In this document: piece by piece, positions 53,635 to 62,397 of the stretch
Layout of the letters: each line of letters starts with the position of its first letter
Numbering within the stretch: position 1 is the first letter of the stretch
NCBI RefSeq assembly: GCF_016724845.1
Contig: NZ_CP068082.1
Location: 744,001 to 808,000, forward strand
Direction of reading: 5' to 3'
Source of the DNA: Sphingobacterium spiritivorum
Lineage (GTDB): Bacteria; Bacteroidota; Bacteroidia; Sphingobacteriales; Sphingobacteriaceae
Length of the DNA: 64,000 nucleotides
Translations under genes and position numbers: made by a program
Notes under the pieces: model-generated
Told to the model about the DNA's origin: nothing
What the model saw: the letters and a program-made list of their open reading frames with translations, nothing else
Databases searched by the model: none

Positions 53635-53653
53635 AATGCAATGCCATTGCATT
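53635..53653. promoter_or_regulatory. Fur-type operator ahead of the metal-efflux operon
   Basis: A perfect palindrome, AATGCAATG-C-CATTGCATT, directly after the relaxase stop. Its core TGCAATG-C-CATTGCA (53637-53651) has the 7-1-7 layout of Fur-family boxes and is 13/15 identical to the site at 61616-61630. A TAACTTTG -7-like box begins 12 bp downstream (53664-53671). Confidence 0.75.
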
Positions 53654-53663
53654 ACTTTTTTAC

Positions 53664-53671
53664 TAACTTTG
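53664..53671 (+). promoter_or_regulatory. -7 box TAACTTTG of the czc operon
   Basis: Exact match to the Bacteroidota TAnnTTTG consensus, 9 bp before the ATG of the small Cys/His protein and 12 bp after the palindromic operator core. The identical octamer appears at 61644-61651 behind the second operator. Confidence 0.65.
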
Positions 53672-53680
53672 CAAAAGAAT

Positions 53681-54019
53681 ATGAAAGTCTTTTACTCCAT
53701 ATTGGCAATTTATATGATGACGGTATTTTTAATGCCGTGTACCGATATGTATGAAAAGGACAACTTTCAAAACCATAACCATTCGGAAGAATTAACCCAT
53801 CAAGGAAGCCACGACCATCAGGAAACAACTGATATGTGCAGTCCATTTTGTTTATGCGGTTGTTGTGGAATAGTTTCAGGTATAGTGCTTCAATGGAATG
53901 TATACAGCTTAGTTAAGGCGAAGACTTTTGACCTTTCTAAGCCTAAAGTTTATTATAAATGTACCTTTATATCCCACTATCTGGGGGGAATTTGGCAACC
54001 GCCAAAGATTAATGCATAA
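53681..54019 (+). CDS. Small Cys/His-rich metal-module protein (DUF6660-like)
   Basis: About 112 residues from the ATG at 53681, chosen because it lies right behind the promoter and begins a hydrophobic signal or TM segment (VFYSILAIYMMTVFLMPC). The mature part has a His cluster (NHNHSEELTHQGSHDHQE) and a Cys cluster (CSPFCLCGCCG), both suited to metal binding. Proteins of this type precede CusA/CzcA genes in Bacteroidota. The function is not established; periplasmic metal binding or sensing is inferred. Confidence 0.7.
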   Translation: MKVFYSILAIYMMTVFLMPCTDMYEKDNFQNHNHSEELTHQGSHDHQETTDMCSPFCLCGCCGIVSGIVLQWNVYSLVKAKTFDLSKPKVYYKCTFISHYLGGIWQPPKINA

Positions 54020-54151
54020 TTTTTAATGTTTTAATGATTATAGCTTTTTGCGTACAGCAACAAGCTGAATGTTTTGGGTCATACTTCGTATTTCTCGTAT
54101 TCATAATCATTGCAATTTATCATTAATTATTCATCATTAATCACAATAGAA

Positions 54152-55136
54152 GTGTTAGATAATATTATAAAATTCTCCATAAAGAATAAGTTCATCATAG
54201 GATTGATGACCTTGTTACTTATCATTTGGGGGGTATGGAGTGCCACCAAAATCCCTATTGATGCCCAACCTGACATTACAAACAATCAGGTTCAGATTAT
54301 TACCCTGTCGCCTACATTGGCAGGACAAGAAGTAGAACAATTAGTAACATTTCCCGTAGAGCAAAGTATCGTTAATCTTCCAAAAGTAGAAGAGATAAGA
54401 AGTGTTTCAAGATTTGGATTATCTGTTGTAACCGTTGTCTTTCAAGATAATGTCGATATTTATTTTGCACGACAGTTAGTAAGCCAACAGCTGAAAGAAG
54501 CACAAGACCAGATACCTGACGGGATTGGAACACCTGAACTTGCTCCTGTCAGTACAGGTCTTGGCGAAGTGTACCAATATATTCTTCATCCCAAAGAAGG
54601 CAGTGAAGACAAATATTCCGCAATGGATTTGCGGACAATGCAGGACTGGATTGTTGCCAGACAACTTTACGGTACTCCGGGAATTGCAGAAGTCAATAGT
54701 TTCGGTGGTTTGCTTAAACAGTACGAAGTTTCTATCGACCCAAACCGCATCAAGGCAATGGACGTTAGTATTTCCGATATTTTTACCGCCCTCGAAAACA
54801 ACAACCAAAATACCGGAGGTGCATATATCGATAAGAAGCCCAATGCTTACTTTATTCGCGGGATTGGTCTGGTTACTTCATTGGAAGATGTAGGAAATAT
54901 CGTCGTTAAAAATACAGGTAGCGTTCCGGTATTTATCAAAGATGTGGCAGAAGTACAATTTGGTCACGCAACCCGGTACGGAGCATTGACCTATAATGGC
55001 GAAGTAGATGCTGTGGGTGGGATTGTAATGATGTTGAAGGGAGAAAACACCTCTGAAGTTGTAAAAAGTATCAAAGAAAAAATACCGGTTATCCAACAAT
55101 CTCTACCCGAAGACGTGGTCATAGAACCATTTTTAG
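54152..55136 (+). pseudogene. czcA: CzcA/CusA-type RND metal efflux pump, N-terminal part, cut by IS110
   Basis: The N-terminal ~328 residues of a heavy-metal RND pump. GTG at 54152 gives the family-typical start (LDNIIKFSIKNKFIIGLMTL); an ATG at 54110 would add 14 residues. TM1, DAQPDITNNQVQIITLSPTL and the PN porter domains are intact up to VIEPFLD, where an insertion sequence breaks the gene. The frame then runs 15-20 codons into the element and stops near 55192. The rest resumes at 56539. No functional pump can be made from this part alone. Confidence 0.9.
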
Positions 55137-55236
55137 ATTCTGTGTTAATATACAAGTCAATTTTATCTTTTTTTTGTAATTTCGGGTTTTAGGCGGTCTA
55201 TTGCCAGCCTGTTTAGGGTAGCCGTTTTTGGCCGCC

Positions 55237-56277
55237 CTAATTTGTATCTACTTTTTCGTTCTGATACTTTTGGAGATGGTATTGTGGATCATACCGCTGT
55301 TCGTTTTTATAAATTATAAACATCAGCTCTAGAAGTTTCCTTTGCACAGCTACTGCTGCTTTCATTTTGATGCCATTTCTTGAAACAAGCCTTGTAAATG
55401 TATTAGAATAATGTTCATCATGCCTTATGGCGGCCAATGCAGGTAAATGAAGGGATTTTCTCAGGTATCTGTTGCCCCGTTTGGATATGGTAGGTTTGCT
55501 CTGGATCGATGTTCCGGACTGTTTTTCCTTTATGTCCAGGCCGGCATAGCTTACCAGTTGCTTTTTATTTCGGATCATCTCAAATCCATTCGTTTCTGCC
55601 AATACTGTTACTGCTGTCAGCAGTCCAATTCCAGGGATTGTGGTCAGGTTATCTGTTTGTTTTTTGAGTAAGGAACTCTCCTTAACAATGAGCTTTAACT
55701 CGGTCATTATTTCCTTTTCCTGTCTTTGCAGTACTGCTATGCGTTCCTTTATCCGTCCTATAGAGTTTTCATTGGGTTCTGCCTCTGCCTGTTCTGCATG
55801 TAGCTGGTTCTTGACAGCAGTACGTTCCTGTACCAATTGGTCTCTCTCCCGGGTCAGCTGCTTCAAACGCTTATAGGTGGGGTCTGGCTTGCGCCACAAC
55901 TCCAGGTTGCGCTCCAGGCCAAATAAGGTGATAGCTTCCGAGCAGGTACTATCCGTTATCGTCTTGATCTCTAAGGTACGGAAATAGTTGCTGATCTTGT
56001 TTGGCAGGACAATACTGATATTGCACCCCTTGCTTTCCAGAAAATAGGCTAGCTTTTCGTGATAAACGCCTGTAGCCTCCATGACAAAATGAAGAGGACT
56101 ATCCTCACAGGTATGGGTCTGTACCCATTCGTAAAGCTTTATCAAACCTTTATCCGAGTTTCGGAAATTACCATATTGGCACAGCTTTTTATCCAGATTG
56201 GAAAAGATCTTGCCAAAGCATACGACCAGTTCCTTACTACCGACGTCAATGCCAACGACCTGCTTGAGTGTTTTCAT
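55237..56277 (-). CDS. IS110-family DEDD transposase
   Basis: A 346-residue recombinase. The N-terminal RuvC-like DEDD domain starts VVGIDVGSKELVVCFGK (first Asp) and contains FVMEATGVYHEKLAYFLES (Glu) and the aspartates of ITDSTCSEAITLFG. A coiled coil spans about 130-200. The C-terminal Transposase_20 domain has TIPGIGLLTAVTVLAETNGF and KRGNRYLRKSLHLPALAAI with the serine/helix-hairpin part. Full length, no frameshift, so the element may still be mobile. IS110 enzymes use an RNA guide from the element's non-coding end. Confidence 0.93.
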   Translation of the reverse strand: MKTLKQVVGIDVGSKELVVCFGKIFSNLDKKLCQYGNFRNSDKGLIKLYEWVQTHTCEDSPLHFVMEATGVYHEKLAYFLESKGCNISIVLPNKISNYFRTLEIKTITDSTCSEAITLFGLERNLELWRKPDPTYKRLKQLTRERDQLVQERTAVKNQLHAEQAEAEPNENSIGRIKERIAVLQRQEKEIMTELKLIVKESSLLKKQTDNLTTIPGIGLLTAVTVLAETNGFEMIRNKKQLVSYAGLDIKEKQSGTSIQSKPTISKRGNRYLRKSLHLPALAAIRHDEHYSNTFTRLVSRNGIKMKAAVAVQRKLLELMFIIYKNEQRYDPQYHLQKYQNEKVDTN

Positions 56278-56329
56278 GTTAATTTTTTGATGTGAAACTG
56301 AAAAATCAATAGTGAAACTTCCCTTGGAC

Positions 56330-56505
56330 TTGTCTCCTGATGGATATTCAAGCTGGACTGTAATTCCGCCTTACATTCTGTTCTGTCTTAGGAAGCGAAA
56401 AAGAGGAAGGCCATCTCTAAAAATCAGTATGCTAAAAAAGCTACTAAGACAGCCCTAGGCTCTCCCTCTTTTCACTAAATACAGCAAATCTATAAAACAA
56501 AAAAT
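56330..56505 (-). ncRNA. Candidate bridge RNA of the IS110 element
   Basis: The ~260-nt region upstream of the transposase start is non-coding, while the other end has only ~100 nt, matching the IS110 group in which the bridge RNA lies 5' of the recombinase. In transposase sense, four guide-like stretches occur in order: CTGTCT (56452-56447, left target), ATTTTTAG (56424-56417, right target complement), ACAGAAT (56381-56375, left donor) and AGGAGAC (56338-56332, right donor complement). Inverted repeats CTGTCTTAG/CTAAGACAG and AAAAGAGG/CCTCTTTT indicate folding. Ends are estimates. Confidence 0.6.
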
Positions 56506-56538
56506 GTCTCCTACATTTGCTTGACACAAACATAGGAG

Positions 56539-59500
56539 ACAGAATGGATTTGGTTGATAGAGCGATAAGTACGGTTCAAAAGAACCTCATTGAGGGCGCA
56601 CTGATTGTTATTTTTGTATTAATTCTATTCCTGGGGAATTTCAGAGCAGGACTGATTGTAGCCTCAGCCATACCGCTATCTATGCTTTTTGCGTTGGGAA
56701 TGATGCGGCTGTTTGGTGTAAGTGCCAACCTGATGAGTATGGGGGCTATTGATTTCGGATTGGTAATAGATGGTTCCCTGATTGTCGTCGAAGCGACAAT
56801 GCACCATTTGGGATTGCGGAAAACCACGCATAGGCTTACCCAAAACGAAATGGATGACGAGGTTTTTGACTCGGCAAGAAAAATCCGTACAAGTGCGGCA
56901 TTTGGAGAAATCATTATCCTTATCGTTTATATCCCTATCCTTACTTTGGTAGGTATCGAGGGTAAAATGTTCACACCGATGGCACAGACCGTAGGTTTTG
57001 CCATTTTGGGAGCATTGATTTTATCCTTTACCTATATCCCGATGATGAGTGCTTTGTTTTTGTCGAAAAAGCCGATTACCAAAAAGAATTTTTCAGACAA
57101 AATGATGGATTATCTGCAAGGCATTTATAAGCCTTTGTTAGAAAAAGCCATTCGGATAAAATATGTTGTGATAGCGGTTGCCGTTGGTCTTTTTACAATC
57201 AGCATATTCCTTTTTTCACGAATGGGCGGAGAGTTCCTACCAAAATTGGGCGAGGGCGATTTTGCTTTCCATTGTATCCTGCCGCAAGGAACATCGTTAA
57301 GCCAAAGTCTGGAAACCTCTATGCAGGCATCCAAGATAATCAAAGAGTTCGACGAAGTAAAAATGGTCGTAGGTAAGACAGGTGCAGGAGAAATACCGAC
57401 AGACCCGATGCCTCCGGAAGCTACCGACCTGATGATTATCCTGAAACCACAGGACGAATGGAAAACAAAAAAATCCTATGACGAGCTTTCCAATGAAATG
57501 ATGGAGAAACTTGAAGTTATTCCCGGTGTATTCTTTGAAGCCAATCAGCCGATACAGATGCGGTTTAATGAACTGATGACAGGTATCAGGCAGGATGTAG
57601 CCGTTAAGATATTCGGAGAAGACCTCGACAGTTTGTTGGTTTATGCCAATAAAGCGAATGCTATTATTCAAACAGTAGAAGGTGCGACTGCTCCGCAGGT
57701 AGAACGGGTAGCAGGTCTTCCCCAAATCAATATCGAATATGACCGTACCCGAATAGCCAATTACGGCTTGAATGTACAGGAAATAAACGATATTGTAAGT
57801 ACGGCATTCGCAGGTAAATCAGCAGGTGTGATTTATGAAAACGAACGAAGATTTGATTTGGTGGTACGGCTTGATGAAGCCCACCGCAGTTCCATTGAGG
57901 ATGTGAGCAATCTGTTTATCCCACTACCAAACGGCGACCAAATACCGCTTTCACAGGTTGCAAACATTGATTACAAATTAGGGCCCGCACAAATCAGCCG
58001 TGAAGGCGGTAAACGCAGGATATATGTCGGCTTCAACGTACAGGGGCGGGATGTAGCCAGCGTTGTCAATGAAATTCAGGATAAATTGGCTGAACAGATT
58101 AAGCTACCGACAGGTTATTATTTTACTTATGGTGGTCAGTTTGAGAACCTCCAAAAAGCTACCGACAGATTGCTGATTGCTGTACCTATCGCATTGCTTT
58201 TGATTTTTATCCTGTTGTATTTCACATTCCATTCGTTTAAGGAAGCCGTTTTGGTATATACAGCTATCCCGATGAGTGCCATTGGAGGCGTATTTGCCCT
58301 GTTATTGCGGGATATGCCATTCAGCATATCAGCAGGTGTCGGATTTATCGCCCTGTTTGGTGTTGCTGTTCTGAATGGGATTGTACTGATTGCCACGTTC
58401 AATAGACTGGAAAAAGAGGGTTGGAATGAGATTATTCCGAGAATTATCGAGGGAGCTAAAACAAGGCTTAGACCTGTATTGATGACGGCATCTGTGGCAA
58501 GTTTAGGTTTTTTACCAATGGCGTTGAGTACAAGTGCAGGTGCAGAAGTACAAAAACCGTTGGCAACCGTGGTTATCGGTGGACTGATTTCGGCAACTGC
58601 CCTGACATTGTTCGTCCTGCCATTGCTGTACCTCGTATTTATGAGAAACCAAAAACCTCCGAAAAATAGTAAAACGAAAGCCATAGCACCCGTGCTGTTG
58701 CTGTTTGTGTTCTTGGGTTTTTCTCAAAACGGTAAGGCACAAACTCCGATGAGTGTAGATAGAGCTATTGAAGTAGCTGTGGAGAACAACCCTCAGCTAC
58801 GTTCCAAAAATATGGATATTCAATCTGCCCAAAGCCTTAGCAAGACGGCGTATGAACTACCGAAGACCGATGTAAACTTCCAATACGGGAATAATGAGGG
58901 ATTTGAATATAATGACGGTTTCCAAATTTCACAGACCATTCCCTTTCCGACACTCTTTGGGGCAAAGAAAAATCTTGTCAAAGAGCAGGTAAAAGGTCAG
59001 CAGTGGGCGAAGGCTCTGACAGAAAACGAACTGAAAAAACAGGTAAGAACCTATTATTATCAGTTGGAATATTTGGAGCATAATGCTTCGGTTTTAAAGT
59101 ATCTTGATAGTATTTATGTAGACTTTATCCGTGTTGCGGAACTCCGGTATAAAACGGGAGATATAGGTAAATTAGACGTTAATACTGCAACTACCAAGAA
59201 AGGGGAAATAAGTCTTTTGTATCAACAGAACGAGGTTTTAAGGCAGAACGCCTATCAAAGCCTTAAAAATCTGATGCAGACACAGGAAGATTTCTTAATA
59301 GAACCTCAACCGGATTATACACCATTGCTGTTAAGTTCTTTCATTGACAGTTCGGCTGTTGCAAATCATCCGAGCATCCAGCTATTGTACCAAGAGGCGA
59401 AAATTGCCGAACAGAACAAGAAATTGGAACGGGCAAACAGCCTGCCTGATTTTACGTTCGGCTATAATAACATATCGCTGATAGGAATGCACAGTAAAAA

Positions 59501-59912
59501 TGGTGTAGAGCAATTTTATGGCAGAGGACAGCGGTTTAGTTTTGTTGATGTAGGTATTACAATCCCCATTTTTACAACCACCAAAGCAAAAATTCGCTCG
59601 CTTGATTACAAGAAACAATCATTGGAATTAAATGCGCAATGGCAGGAACAACAGCTTAAAACGGAATTGGCAAACGCCTTGAAACAATACGAACAATATG
59701 TAGCGCAGTTTACCTATTTCAAGGAGCAGGCACTTCCCAATGCTGATGAGATTATCAATGCTGCAAAGCTGGGGTACAGTACCGGAGATATTTCTTATGT
59801 GGAGTACCTATTTGCCTTGCAGACAACAGCAGACATTCAGCTTAATTATTTAAATAGCATTCAGCAAATCAATGAGGCTGTAACGCTTATCCATTCATTA
59901 ATCAGTAAATAA
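56539..59912 (+). pseudogene. czcA: CzcA C-terminal part fused to a TolC-like outer-membrane efflux domain
   Basis: The remaining ~1124 codons of the interrupted pump; the first in-frame ATG is 56544 and an IS-derived TTG at 56517 could also start it. The pump part has the metal-type relay GAIDFGLVIDGSLIVVEATM and ends near residue 710 (LPLLYLVFMRNQKPP). It then continues without a stop into a signal-like segment (IAPVLLLFVFLGFSQ, then NGKAQTP) and a TolC/CzcC domain with two efflux repeats. Such pump-channel fusions of ~1440 residues occur in Bacteroidota. Without TM1 and the first porter domain the pump is probably dead, though the TolC part might still be made. Confidence 0.88.
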
Positions 59913-59918
59913 TACAAT

Positions 59919-61187
59919 ATGAAACGTATCATAAATAATATAGTTTTCAGCGTTCTTGTCCTCGTAGCATTCTTTGCTTTCAACGCCTGTACAAATAATC
60001 ATAAAGAGGGCGACGGGCATAATCACGGAACGGAAGCAGAAACAACAACGGACGAACACGAAGAAGAAGAAAATGTTGCAGTGCTGACCGATGAGCAGAT
60101 GAAAGCCGTAGGTATTGAAATCGGTTCAATTGAACAGAAGCAATTATCCGCAACATTGAAAGCTAATGGAGCATTAAGAGTTCCCAACAGCAACAAGGCG
60201 AATGCAACCTCGTTGTTTGGCGGTGTTATCAAATCCCTTAATGTGGAGATAGGCGATTTCGTAAGGAAAGGTCAGGTCATCGCTACTATTTCCAATCCGC
60301 AATTCATACAGTTGCAGGAAGAATACCTAAGCATCAATAGCCGGATAGAATTTGCAGAACAGGAACTTGTAAGACAAAGAGAGCTGAACGACGGAAATGT
60401 CGGAGCAAAGAAAAACTTGCAAAGTGCCACTACTGAACTGAACACATTGAGAACACGGAAGTCTTCTTTGAACCAGCAAATCCAAATGATGGGGATTAAT
60501 CCGGCTTCCTTGTCAAATTCGAGCCTTAAATCCTCATTGGTCGTTACAAGTCCGATAAGCGGTACTATCAGCAATGTTTTTGCCAAAATCGGAAGCTATG
60601 TAGATGTGTCATCGCCTATTGCTGAAATCATAGAAAACACAGCCCTGCACTTGGACTTACAGGTGTATGAAAAGGATATTCCTTTAATCAAAATAGGTCA
60701 GAAAATAGATTTTGTCGTAACCAACAATCCCAATAAGACTTATTCTGCCGAAGTTTATAGTATCGGCTCATCCTTTAGCGGAGAGAGTAAAACTATTGCT
60801 GTTCACAGCAAGATTACAGGAGATAAAGCAGGATTGATTGACGGAATGAGTATAACCGGAATGGTAAGTTTAGATGATGTATTAAGTACGGCTGTACCCA
60901 ACGATGCTATTGTCAATGCAGACGGAAAGTATTACATCTTTTTGGTCAAGGAGCGGGAAGAAGAAGCTCACGACCATAAAGAGGGCGAAGCTCACGACCA
61001 TAACCACGGTTCTGAAAAAGGAACTCAATTTGTAAGAATGGAAGTCGTTAAAGGTGCTACGCAATTGGGTTATACGGCAATTACACCTGTAAGTGAAATT
61101 CCGCACGGTGCGCATATCGTGGTAAAAGGCGCGTTTTTTGTGAATGCAAAAATGGATGATTCGGGAGAACACGCCCACGCTCACTAA
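59919..61187 (+). CDS. czcB: CzcB/CusB-like metal efflux adaptor (membrane fusion lipoprotein)
   Basis: A 422-residue periplasmic adaptor. The signal ends in a lipobox (FFAFNACTNN, Cys near 24), followed by a His/Glu-rich stretch (KEGDGHNHGTEAETTTDEHE) that can bind metal. The barrel-sandwich and hairpin regions (FGGVIKSLNVEIGDFVRKGQ, then the coiled coil ~135-200, then SPISGTISNVFAKIGSYVDV) are standard. A second His cluster (AHDHKEGEAHDHNHG) lies near 350, and the protein ends EHAHAH. It begins 6 bp after the czcA-tolC stop and overlaps nothing downstream; fur starts 13 bp later. Confidence 0.92.
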   Translation: MKRIINNIVFSVLVLVAFFAFNACTNNHKEGDGHNHGTEAETTTDEHEEEENVAVLTDEQMKAVGIEIGSIEQKQLSATLKANGALRVPNSNKANATSLFGGVIKSLNVEIGDFVRKGQVIATISNPQFIQLQEEYLSINSRIEFAEQELVRQRELNDGNVGAKKNLQSATTELNTLRTRKSSLNQQIQMMGINPASLSNSSLKSSLVVTSPISGTISNVFAKIGSYVDVSSPIAEIIENTALHLDLQVYEKDIPLIKIGQKIDFVVTNNPNKTYSAEVYSIGSSFSGESKTIAVHSKITGDKAGLIDGMSITGMVSLDDVLSTAVPNDAIVNADGKYYIFLVKEREEEAHDHKEGEAHDHNHGSEKGTQFVRMEVVKGATQLGYTAITPVSEIPHGAHIVVKGAFFVNAKMDDSGEHAHAH

Positions 61188-61200
61188 AAAACATTGGATA

Positions 61201-61623
61201 ATGAAAAAAAACATTGAACAGATGCTGTTGTCAAAGAACACCAATCCGACCAGTATGCGGATATTGGTGTATGATTTCTTGGAGCAACAGCAGACAGCGA
61301 TGTCCTTATCTGAAATCGAAAGCCATTTTTATAAAGCAGACAGGGTTACGATTTACAGGACTTTGAAAACTTTTGAGGAAAAAGGCATTGTACACAGTAT
61401 TCAGGAGAACACTACGGTCAAGTATATTCTGTGCCACGATGGGTGTGATGAAAATACACACAAGGATTGGCACTTACATTTCTATTGTAAGATTTGTAAG
61501 CAGACAACCTGTAAGGAGGATTTTATAATACCGCAGAATGGAAGTCAGAATTACCGTATCGACGAACTAAAATTATTTGGTAAGGGAATTTGTGAAAACT
61601 GTTTAAAGGAGAGTTTGCAATAG
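61201..61623 (+). CDS. Fur-family metal-responsive repressor
   Basis: A 140-residue regulator from the ATG at 61201. Winged-helix N-terminus (MRILVYDFLEQQQTAMSLSE then DRVTIYRTLKTFEEKGIVHS) and C-terminal dimer/metal domain with CHDGC, HLHFYCKICKQTTC (two CxxC-type pairs) and ICENC. These cysteines suit a structural zinc site. Fur, Zur and PerR types cannot be told apart with confidence; a Zn/Cd-responsive Zur-like role fits the neighbours. Its stop codon lies inside the second palindromic operator, so it likely controls both flanking operons and perhaps its own read-through. Confidence 0.9.
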   Translation: MKKNIEQMLLSKNTNPTSMRILVYDFLEQQQTAMSLSEIESHFYKADRVTIYRTLKTFEEKGIVHSIQENTTVKYILCHDGCDENTHKDWHLHFYCKICKQTTCKEDFIIPQNGSQNYRIDELKLFGKGICENCLKESLQ

Positions 61624-61630
61624 CATTGCA
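61616..61630. promoter_or_regulatory. Fur-type operator ahead of the transglutaminase-ATPase operon
   Basis: TGCAATA-G-CATTGCA, a 7-1-7 palindrome with one mismatched pair, 13/15 identical to the core at 53637-53651. It overlaps the fur stop codon and is followed 13 bp later by TAACTTTG (61644-61651), the same spacing within 1 bp as at the first site. Confidence 0.75.
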
Positions 61631-61643
61631 GGCTCTCCCTGTG

Positions 61644-61651
61644 TAACTTTG
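61644..61651 (+). promoter_or_regulatory. -7 box TAACTTTG of the transglutaminase-ATPase operon
   Basis: Exact TAnnTTTG consensus, identical to the box at 53664-53671, 19 bp before the next ATG. Confidence 0.65.
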
Positions 61652-61670
61652 TTATAAATATAAATGTGTT

Positions 61671-62375
61671 ATGGACACCTATCTTAAAGAAACAAAAATC
61701 CTTGACTACTCCAATGCTTCCATACAAAAGCTATTGGAGCAGAGAGGGTGGGAAAACTTGGACACCGTTGCCAAAGTTCAAGCCATTTACAATTTTGTAC
61801 GGGACGAAATAAAGTTTGGCTATAATGTTTCTGATTATATTTCCGCATCGCAGGTGCTGAATGACGGGTACGGACAATGCAACACAAAAGCCACTTTATT
61901 AATGGCTTTGTTAAGAGCAACAGATGTACCTAACCGTATTCACGGCTTTACCATTGACAAGGCATTGCAGAAAGGAGCTATTACAGGTATTTGGTACAGA
62001 CTATCGCCTAAGAATATCTTGCATAGCTGGGTTGAAGTTTGGGTAAACGAGCAATGGTATTTTTTGGAGGGCGTGATTTTGGATAAACCGTACCTCACTA
62101 AATTACAGGAACAGAACAGTGATTGCAAGACCACTTTTTGCGGTTTCGGGGTTTATACCGATAATTTTGAGAACCCGCCGATTGAATGGAACCTCAATAA
62201 TACATTTATTCAGGATAAAGGCATCAATCGGGACTTTGGCGTTTTTGATACACCCGATGCGTTTTATGCAAAACATCAACAAGAACTGAACGCTTTCAAG
62301 AAGTTTATTTTTCAGCATATCGTGAGGCATATAATGAATAATAATGTAGAAAGAATAAGAAATAAAAAAGTGTAA
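61671..62375 (+). CDS. Transglutaminase-like superfamily protein
   Basis: A 234-residue protein without a signal peptide. The transglutaminase-like (papain-fold) core has the Cys in GYGQCNTKATLLMALLRATD (near 69), the His in LHSWVEVWVNEQWYFLEG (near 119) and a following acidic residue, so the triad can be complete. An N-terminal helix region (TLDYSN-type) and a C-terminal helix ending in NNNVERIRNKK flank it. Bacterial members include proteases and amidases. Why it sits in a metal-export operon is unclear. Its promoter carries the Fur-type operator, and the ATPase gene follows after 22 bp. Confidence 0.82.
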   Translation: MDTYLKETKILDYSNASIQKLLEQRGWENLDTVAKVQAIYNFVRDEIKFGYNVSDYISASQVLNDGYGQCNTKATLLMALLRATDVPNRIHGFTIDKALQKGAITGIWYRLSPKNILHSWVEVWVNEQWYFLEGVILDKPYLTKLQEQNSDCKTTFCGFGVYTDNFENPPIEWNLNNTFIQDKGINRDFGVFDTPDAFYAKHQQELNAFKKFIFQHIVRHIMNNNVERIRNKKV

Positions 62376-62397
62376 CGAACCTAAAAAATTAAAGGCT

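Larger units (their letters stand above)
55137..56538 (-). mobile_element. IS110-family insertion sequence inside czcA
   Basis: About 1.4 kb with one transposase gene. Rejoining the target gives TTTTTAG-ACAGAATGG, which restores the pump reading frame (FLDRMDLVDRA). An AG dinucleotide is present at both junctions (55135-55136 and 56537-56538; CT on the transposase strand), as expected for the IS110 core duplicated on insertion. The right end has an 8-bp inverted repeat GTCTCCTA/TAGGAGAC (56506-56513, 56533-56540). No long terminal repeats or target duplications, also typical. Exact ends carry an uncertainty of 1-3 bp. Confidence 0.88.

Noticed and set aside
56517..56543. An IS-derived start giving a functional separate CzcA C-terminal protein
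   Set aside because: TTG within the IS end gives an open frame, but the product would lack TM1 and the first porter segments. It is treated as a broken gene.
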